NCBI GenBank assembly: GCA_900552055.1
Contig: URYI01000098.1
Span: forward strand, 1 to 7,731
Direction of reading: 5' to 3'
Source: an uncultured Eubacteriales bacterium
GTDB lineage: Bacteria > Bacillota > Clostridia > Christensenellales > QALW01
DNA length: 7,731 nucleotides
The translations under genes were made by a program, and so were the position numbers. The notes under the pieces are model-generated. The model worked only from the letters and a program-made list of their open reading frames with translations. It did no database searches and was not told the origin of the DNA. Each line of letters opens with the position of its first letter. The stretch's first letter is position 1. Below are positions 1-4,241 of the stretch, piece after piece.

Positions 1-99
1 ATCATCTATCCCCTTTTCTCTCTTCAGCGCCCATTTATATTGCCCGCCCGCCGCTGCGCTCGCCCAACGCCGGTAAAATTCCAAACCTCCGTTATAGCA

Positions 100-128
100 T
101 TGACAAAACTCAATTAGTTGTTTAAAAT
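100..128 (+). promoter_or_regulatory. Sigma-70/SigA-type promoter for serS
   Basis: A perfect -35 hexamer TTGACA (100-105) is followed after exactly 17 bases by TAAAAT (123-128), five of six matches to the -10 consensus. Transcription would start near 135, leaving only about 45 nt of leader before serS. That is too short for the T-box riboswitch that often controls aminoacyl-tRNA synthetase genes in this phylum, so expression is probably constitutive or controlled by other means. The start site is inferred from the motifs. Confidence 0.75.
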
Positions 129-179
129 AAATTAATCAAAATTGATACACATAAAGCCTATAAATAGGAGACAAAAGAC

Positions 180-1475
180 ATGCTGGACATCAAATTTGTT
201 AAAGATAACCCCGAAGCTGTAAAAGAAAACATAAAAAAGAAGTTCAAGGATCACTTGCTGCCCCTGGTAGACCAGGCAATTCAGCTGTATGATGACCGCT
301 GTGAGGCAAGCCGCCGCGCAGACGACCTTCGTGCCAACCGCAACAAGCTCAGCAAAAATATTGGCATTCTCATGTCCAAGGGCAATAAAGAGGAAGCCGA
401 AGCTCTCAAGGTTCAGGTCTCAGCCCAGGCCGAAGAGTTAAATCAGCTTGCCCAAAAAGAGGCTTCTTTACAGCAGCAGCTGAATGAAATAATGCTTAAA
501 TTGCCCAATATAGTCCATCCCTCTGTGCCTGTAGGCAAAACAGACCAAGATAACGTAGAAATCTGCCAATATGGTGAAAAAACTGCGCCTTCTTTTGAAA
601 TCCCATATCATACCGATATTATGGCTAAATTTAACGGAATAGATAAGGAGGCCGCCGGAAAAGTCGCCGGCGAAGGCTTCTATTATTTAATGGGCGATAT
701 AGCTCGGTTGCACAGCGCTGTTCTTTCCTATGCCCGTGATTTTATGATTGATAAAGGCTTTATTTACTGCATCCCGCCCTATATGATACGCAGCAGCGTT
801 GTTTCAGGCGTTATGAGCTTTGAAGAAATGGATGCAATGATGTATAAAATCGAAGGAGAGGATTTATATTTAATAGGTACCAGCGAACATTCAATGATAG
901 GAAAATTTATTGATACCATAACCCCCGAAAGCGAACTGCCCCTTACACTAACCAGCTATTCTCCCTGCTTCCGCAAGGAAAAGGGCGCTCATGGAATAGA
1001 GGAGCGGGGCATATACCGCATTCATCAATTTGAAAAGCAGGAAATGATAGTCATATGCCGGCCCGAAGAAAGCATGGAATGGTTCAATAAGCTTTGGGGT
1101 TACAGCGTAGAGCTGTTCCGCTCAATGGATATTCCCGTCCGTACTCTTGAATGCTGCACCGGCGATTTAGCAGATTTAAAAGTAAAATCCTACGATGTAG
1201 AAGCCTGGTCGCCCAAACAGCAGAAATATTTTGAAGTATGCTCCTGCTCCAATCTGGGCGACGCGCAGGCCCGCAGGCTGGGTATACGGATTAAAGGCGC
1301 AGACGGCAAAAAATATCTGGCGCACACCCTTAACAACACCGCCGTAGCTCCTCCGCGCATGCTTATAGCCCTGCTTGAAAACAACCTTGAATATGACGGG
1401 CAAAAATACAGCCTGCGTATTCCTGAGCCTTTACGTCCCTATATGGGCGGCCAAAGCAGACTGGTGCAAAAGTAA
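180..1475 (+). CDS. serS: Seryl-tRNA synthetase, divergent (archaeal-like) catalytic motifs
   Basis: Class II aminoacyl-tRNA synthetase that charges tRNA-Ser (and tRNA-Sec where present) with serine in the cytoplasm. The 431-residue length is normal for the family. The start MLDIKFVKDNPE is the standard SerRS opening and lies 9 nt after an AGGAG ribosome binding site (166-170). Residues about 28-107 form the long antiparallel coiled coil that binds the tRNA long variable arm, followed by LPNIVHPSVPVGK (108-120). The catalytic domain shows TSE (234-236), motif 2 beginning FRKEKG (264-269) and reading on to HQFEK (282-286), and motif 3 with Arg393 in PPRMLIALLE. The C-terminal RIPEPLRPYMGG is typical. 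Motif 2 has GAHGIEERG where most bacterial enzymes have GSAGRDTRG, and motif 3 has NNTAVAPPR instead of NGSGLAVGR. The enzyme may therefore be an archaeal-like or second SerRS form. The general family call is secure; the subtype is inference. Confidence 0.96.
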   Translation: MLDIKFVKDNPEAVKENIKKKFKDHLLPLVDQAIQLYDDRCEASRRADDLRANRNKLSKNIGILMSKGNKEEAEALKVQVSAQAEELNQLAQKEASLQQQLNEIMLKLPNIVHPSVPVGKTDQDNVEICQYGEKTAPSFEIPYHTDIMAKFNGIDKEAAGKVAGEGFYYLMGDIARLHSAVLSYARDFMIDKGFIYCIPPYMIRSSVVSGVMSFEEMDAMMYKIEGEDLYLIGTSEHSMIGKFIDTITPESELPLTLTSYSPCFRKEKGAHGIEERGIYRIHQFEKQEMIVICRPEESMEWFNKLWGYSVELFRSMDIPVRTLECCTGDLADLKVKSYDVEAWSPKQQKYFEVCSCSNLGDAQARRLGIRIKGADGKKYLAHTLNNTAVAPPRMLIALLENNLEYDGQKYSLRIPEPLRPYMGGQSRLVQK

Positions 1476-1493
1476 CAAAAAGGCAATAAAAAC

Positions 1494-1530
1494 AAAGCTC
1501 TGAGTAAACTTAAAATACTCAGAGCTTTTT
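1494..1530. terminator. Rho-independent terminator after serS, probably bidirectional
   Basis: A perfect 13-bp stem (1494-1506 with 1516-1528) and a 9-nt loop are followed on the plus strand by a T run (1526-1530), 19 nt after the serS stop codon. Read on the minus strand the same stem is followed by TTTGTTTTTATT, so it can also end transcription of the convergent gene whose stop codon is at 1567. Confidence 0.9.
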
Positions 1531-1566
1531 CCATATCAGAGCCGCCTCTCAAAAAACGGACACAAT

Positions 1567-2157
1567 CTATTTTTCTTCCGCGTCCCGATTATAAGCAAAT
1601 ATCTCCATTGACGTGCCCGCATCTTTAACCAAGACAGGCCCGCGCATATTAAGCAGCCGGATAAACACATAAATATCTCCCGCCGCTCCGGATATGTTTA
1701 TTACTTGGATTATAAACACAATCCAGAACCAGTCGCGCGGCATAAAAATATTTATCACGCCTAGAACTAGCCCCCAGATTACAACAGGAGCCAGCCCTAT
1801 TATAATATAGTGGCTTCTGCAATAAAAAGCGTCGCTTCCCGCATAAGCATATAATCCCGAAAAACCATAAAAAGGCTTGCAGCCGCTGAATATATAGAAA
1901 AAAATCCCGTGTACCAGCTCATGCAATAATATATAGGCCACCATCCCGGCAATAATAACGCACAGCTTAACCAAGCCTGAAATCGGTCCTGTATATGCGC
2001 TGCTAATGGGGATAAACTGAGCCGCAATAAAAACCATAACCGCAGCAATCAATAAAGCACACAAGTTAACCGCAAAGGCCTGCTTTTTATTCTTCTGCAA
2101 ATCTATAACCGCTTTCAGGCCATAGCCTTCAGGCAGCTGAAGTACATCTTTTTTCAT
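1567..2157 (-). CDS. DUF3267-type membrane zincin (putative metalloprotease)
   Basis: A 196-residue integral membrane protein resembling the DUF3267 putative zincin peptidases. Hydrophobic segments lie at about residues 28-50, 63-90, 112-140 and 143-167. The second contains HELVH (79-83), an HExxH zinc-binding and catalytic motif placed in or next to the membrane. NISGAAGDIY (154-163) supplies a conserved Asp161 that is a plausible third zinc ligand. The start at 2157 (MKKDVLQL) is chosen because GGGAGG (2168-2163) sits 5 nt upstream. The same frame is open back to an ATG at 2220, but that extension (MQCYNHCYRK...) has no ribosome binding site and overlaps the predicted promoter. Substrate and physiological role are unknown. 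The gene appears to be monocistronic, facing serS tail to tail and divergent from the MATE gene. The family call rests on the motif pair and topology recognised by eye. Confidence 0.85.
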   Translation of the reverse strand: MKKDVLQLPEGYGLKAVIDLQKNKKQAFAVNLCALLIAAVMVFIAAQFIPISSAYTGPISGLVKLCVIIAGMVAYILLHELVHGIFFYIFSGCKPFYGFSGLYAYAGSDAFYCRSHYIIIGLAPVVIWGLVLGVINIFMPRDWFWIVFIIQVINISGAAGDIYVFIRLLNMRGPVLVKDAGTSMEIFAYNRDAEEK

Positions 2158-2205
2158 GCATACCTCCCATACGGCGCAGTGCGTCCATCTCTTCCTATAA
2201 CAATG

Positions 2206-2234
2206 ATTATAACATTGCACGCCCTGTCGGGCAA
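2206..2234 (-). promoter_or_regulatory. Extended -10 promoter for the zincin gene
   Basis: On the minus strand a perfect TATAAT (2211-2206) is preceded by TGT (2214-2212), giving an extended -10 element. A weaker -35, TTGCCC (2234-2229, four of six matches), lies 17 bases further upstream. The predicted start near 2199 gives a leader of about 40 nt and would exclude the upstream ATG at 2220, which supports the shorter protein start. Confidence 0.6.
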
Positions 2235-2325
2235 GCGCAAATAAAGCGTTTTTATATACTCACCTTGAAATATCGGCCGGCCAGAGCGTTATAATTAAAT
2301 GAAAACTCAATAAAACTAACAATCG

Positions 2326-2354
2326 TTGACTTTAATATAAATCCGTATTATAAT
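2326..2354 (+). promoter_or_regulatory. Sigma-70/SigA-type promoter for the MATE gene
   Basis: TTGACT (2326-2331) and a perfect TATAAT (2349-2354) are separated by the ideal 17 bases. Transcription should start near 2361, about 220 nt before the MATE start codon. No MarR- or TetR-type regulator gene lies next to it. Confidence 0.72.
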
Positions 2355-2360
2355 TACTCT

Positions 2361-2582
2361 CCGCGGTTCGCCGCCTCTTTTAACGCTGAATAATTTCAGC
2401 CTTCTATTACTGGCTGCAATGGGGCATATAGTTTTAATTTTAAGAAATTATAAGCATAGTTGCGGCCGTTAATAAATTCTCACAAAAATACCTCAAACTT
2501 ATAAGGGAAATACGTCATAAAGGTGTAAGAATGCTTTAAGCACTATTAATTAATGCCGTTTATCTAAGGGGAGTATATATTT
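2361..2582 (+). other. Long untranslated leader of the MATE gene with small hairpins
   Basis: This leader would precede the MATE start. At its 5' end is GCGG-TTCG-CCGC (2363-2374), a 4-bp stem with a TTCG loop, followed by CTCTTTT. Next are two mutually exclusive hairpins sharing the CAGC at 2397-2400: GCTGAA/TTCAGC (2385-2390 with 2395-2400) and CAGCC/GGCTG (2397-2401 with 2412-2416). A 17-codon open frame runs from ATG 2419 to TAA 2472 without a good ribosome binding site. A minimal ATG-CTT-TAA frame (2531-2539) follows an AGGTG. Short palindromes are TGCTTTAAGCA (2532-2542) and ATTAATTAAT (2545-2554). No known riboswitch class was recognised, and regulation by the leader is only a possibility. 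Confidence 0.4.
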
Positions 2583-3956
2583 ATGAGTTCCAAAACTCTT
2601 TTTGCTAAAACGCCGCCCGTAAAACTATTTTTTATTGCGGCAATACCAGGGGCTGTCAGCATGCTGGCTTCAGCGCTCTATGGACTTTTAGACGGAATTT
2701 TCGTCGGCCAATTTCTTAATGAAACCGCTTTTGCGGCCCTCAACCTCGCCTTTCCTTTTGTAGTTATAAATTTTTCTCTGGCCGACCTTATCGGCCTGGG
2801 TTCAGCCGTACCCATAGCTATCAGCCTGGGCAAGAAGGAAGAACAGGAGGCTAATAATATATTCAGCTGCGCCTGCATTATGATTGTAGCAACCGGCGCG
2901 CTTATAGGCGGCATTCTTTATGCCTCCGCCCCTGTCCTGATAGGTATGCTTGGAGCCGAAGGAGAATTGGCCCATATGGCAGTGCAGTATATGAGGGTTT
3001 ATGCGATATGCTCTCCTGTTACCACTATAGTTTTTGCGATGGACAATTATCTTCGCATATGCGGCCAGATAAAGCGCAGCTTTACCCTTAATATCCTTAT
3101 GGCTGTTATAGGCGCGGTACTGGAATTTACTTTTCTTTTTGTATTTAAGTGGGGAATTTGGGGCGCGGCGCTGGCTACATGTTCGGGCATGCTTATATGC
3201 GCGCTCCTTGCCCTTTATCCCTTTTTGCGTAGCAGACTGCAGCTTCGCTTTTGCAGGCCGCGTTTCAGTCTGGATCTTATCCGTCAGATTATAACCTGCG
3301 GAAGCCCAAATTTTCTCAACAATATAGCAGGCCGTATTACTTCTATCCTTATGAACATTGTGCTCCTGGACATGGGCGGTCCGTCCGCTGTATCTATTTA
3401 CGGGATACTGATGTATCTCGGAGAAATAGTTCAGCCTATTCTGTACGGAGTATGCGATTCTCTACAGCCCGCAGTGGGCTACAACTGGGGTGCGGGAAAT
3501 TATGCACGGGTTAAGGCTATTGAAAAATGCTGCTTTACCGCCAGTGCTATTGTTTCGGTAACAGCGACCATAATAATGCTTGTCATTCCCGAACAGCTAT
3601 CTTCGCTATTTATAAAGGATCCGACCCAAAGCTTTTTAACCGAAGCGGGAACGGCGCTGCAGCTGTTCAGCCTGACTTATATAACACGGTGGTTTTCCTT
3701 TGCCACCCAAAGCTATATGATTGCCGTAGACAAACCAGTTCCCGCCTCCATAATATCTGTTTCAACCGCGCTTATGTTTCCCTTAATACTGATTGGAGCG
3801 TTATGGCCTCTTAAGCTCACAGGGCTTTGGCTGAATTCAACAGTGACAGCCGCGCTGGCCGGTATACTGGCAGTTATAGTTATGCTTAAATTCAGAAAAG
3901 AATTGAACCGGCTTCAGGCTCAAAGTGAGGCTTCAATCCCTACTTCTGACAATTAG
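2583..3956 (+). CDS. MATE-family multidrug/cation efflux transporter (MepA/NorM-like)
   Basis: A 457-residue inner-membrane antiporter of the MATE family, which exports cationic drugs, dyes or metabolites in exchange for Na+ or H+. The length and about 12 hydrophobic segments in two similar halves fit the family. The N-terminal half opens with IPGAVSMLASALYGLLDGIF (21-40), the typical TM1 with its Asp37 and FVG. The second half has the signature QPAVGYNWGAGNY (295-307) after TM8. The tail from about residue 437 is hydrophilic. AAGGGGAG (2566-2573) lies 9 nt before the ATG. The gene appears to be transcribed alone from the promoter at 2326-2354. Its stop codon TAG lies inside the first inverted repeat of the palindrome array that follows. 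The substrate cannot be told from sequence; a MepA-like subgroup is suggested by overall resemblance only. Confidence 0.95.
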   Translation: MSSKTLFAKTPPVKLFFIAAIPGAVSMLASALYGLLDGIFVGQFLNETAFAALNLAFPFVVINFSLADLIGLGSAVPIAISLGKKEEQEANNIFSCACIMIVATGALIGGILYASAPVLIGMLGAEGELAHMAVQYMRVYAICSPVTTIVFAMDNYLRICGQIKRSFTLNILMAVIGAVLEFTFLFVFKWGIWGAALATCSGMLICALLALYPFLRSRLQLRFCRPRFSLDLIRQIITCGSPNFLNNIAGRITSILMNIVLLDMGGPSAVSIYGILMYLGEIVQPILYGVCDSLQPAVGYNWGAGNYARVKAIEKCCFTASAIVSVTATIIMLVIPEQLSSLFIKDPTQSFLTEAGTALQLFSLTYITRWFSFATQSYMIAVDKPVPASIISVSTALMFPLILIGALWPLKLTGLWLNSTVTAALAGILAVIVMLKFRKELNRLQAQSEASIPTSDN

Positions 3957-3969
3957 TTCCCGAACTAAT
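3952..3969. repeat. Inverted repeat 1, overlapping the MATE stop codon
   Basis: ATTAGTTC and GAACTAAT (8 bp, perfect) flank a CC centre. The MATE stop codon TAG (3954-3956) lies in the left arm. As RNA it would form a 7-bp stem with a CCCG loop. Confidence 0.8.
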
Positions 3970-3970
3970 A

Positions 3971-4024
3971 AATGATACGGCCTTAAAGGGCTTAAGCTTA
4001 AAAGCCCTTTAAGGCCGTATCATT
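3971..4024. repeat. Inverted repeat 2, perfect 23-bp stem
   Basis: Positions 3971-3993 are the exact reverse complement of 4002-4024, with an 8-base centre AAGCTTAA. It starts 15 bases after the MATE stop and could slow or stabilise the mRNA 3' end, but GCGGCGG rather than a T run follows, so it is not a standard terminator. Confidence 0.92.
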
Positions 4025-4038
4025 GCGGCGGACGCCGC
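4025..4038. repeat. Inverted repeat 3, short GC hairpin
   Basis: GCGGCG and CGCCGC flank GA. It directly abuts the 23-bp repeat with no spacer. The physical form would be a 5-bp stem with a GGAC loop. Confidence 0.75.
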
Positions 4039-4043
4039 TCATT

Positions 4044-4132
4044 GGGGCGTTTGGCAGGCAGCTGCCTGCCCCTGGCTGGAGCCGGCAAAGCCGGCTCCAG
4101 CCAGGTTAGCGGCCGCAGGCCGCAAACGCCCC
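4044..4132. repeat. Four-way cloverleaf inverted-repeat element
   Basis: An outer 9-bp stem pairs GGGGCGTTT (4044-4052) with AAACGCCCC (4124-4132). Inside it are three hairpins. Arm A is the 18-base palindrome at 4053-4070 (7 bp with an AGCT loop). Arm B pairs 4071-4086 with 4090-4105 (16 bp, AAA loop). Arm C pairs GCGGCC (4109-4114) with GGCCGC (4118-4123) around GCA. Only TTA (4106-4108) is unpaired at the junction. All stems are exact Watson-Crick. It lacks T-psi-C, D-loop and anticodon features, so it is not a tRNA. Whether it acts as DNA cruciform, RNA or recombination site is unknown. Confidence 0.92.
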
Positions 4133-4138
4133 CCCATA

Positions 4139-4198
4139 CAGCGGAACAATATGCAGAGGGACGCTTTTTAAAGCGTCCCTCTGCATATTGTTCCGCTG
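4139..4198. repeat. Inverted repeat 8, perfect 29-bp stem
   Basis: Positions 4139-4167 are the exact reverse complement of 4170-4198 with only TT at the centre, a nearly uninterrupted 60-base palindrome. Such near-spacerless repeats are usually unstable in bacteria, so exact preservation suggests recent origin, repair by arm copying, or selection. Confidence 0.93.
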
Positions 4199-4199
4199 C

Positions 4200-4221
4200 A
4201 ACCCGGCCGAATGGCCGGGTT
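4200..4221. repeat. Inverted repeat 9, 9-bp GC hairpin next to topA
   Basis: AACCCGGCC and GGCCGGGTT flank a GAAT loop. It is followed on the plus strand by an alternating AT tract (4222-4233) and lies 20 bases beyond the topA stop codon. Lacking a T run on the minus strand, it is at best a weak terminator or 3'-end stabiliser for the dprA-topA mRNA. Confidence 0.8.
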
Positions 4222-4241
4222 ATATTATATATAACGCAAAT

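Larger units (their letters stand above)
3952..4221. repeat. Array of contiguous perfect inverted repeats between convergent genes
   Basis: This stretch between the MATE stop codon and the topA stop codon consists of nine perfectly complementary inverted repeats, three nested inside a tenth-like outer role played by one 9-bp stem. Gaps between successive units are 1, 0, 5, 6 and 1 bases. Hand counting puts about 230 of 270 bases in mismatch-free arms. None is followed by a T-tract on either strand. The arms differ from one another, so this is not a tandem repeat or CRISPR array. In architecture it resembles composite palindromic elements such as BIMEs, but no named family was recognised. Individual units are listed separately. 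Confidence 0.93.

Noticed and set aside
129..179. T-box riboswitch before serS
   Set aside because: The predicted transcript leader is only about 45 nt and lacks a T-box sequence and terminator hairpin.
2158..2220. Upstream ATG extending the zincin protein by 21 residues
   Set aside because: It has no ribosome binding site, sits upstream of the predicted transcription start, and the extension is Cys/His/Trp-rich unlike the rest; the ATG at 2157 has a strong GGGAGG.
4044..4132. Cloverleaf considered as a tRNA gene
   Set aside because: The arms are 9, 7, 16 and 6 bp; there is no GTTCGA-type T-loop, D-loop or anticodon loop, and loops are only 3-4 bases.
3952..4221. Palindrome array considered as CRISPR or as a plain terminator
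   Set aside because: There is no repeated unit with spacers, and no cas gene nearby. No hairpin is followed by a T run on either strand.
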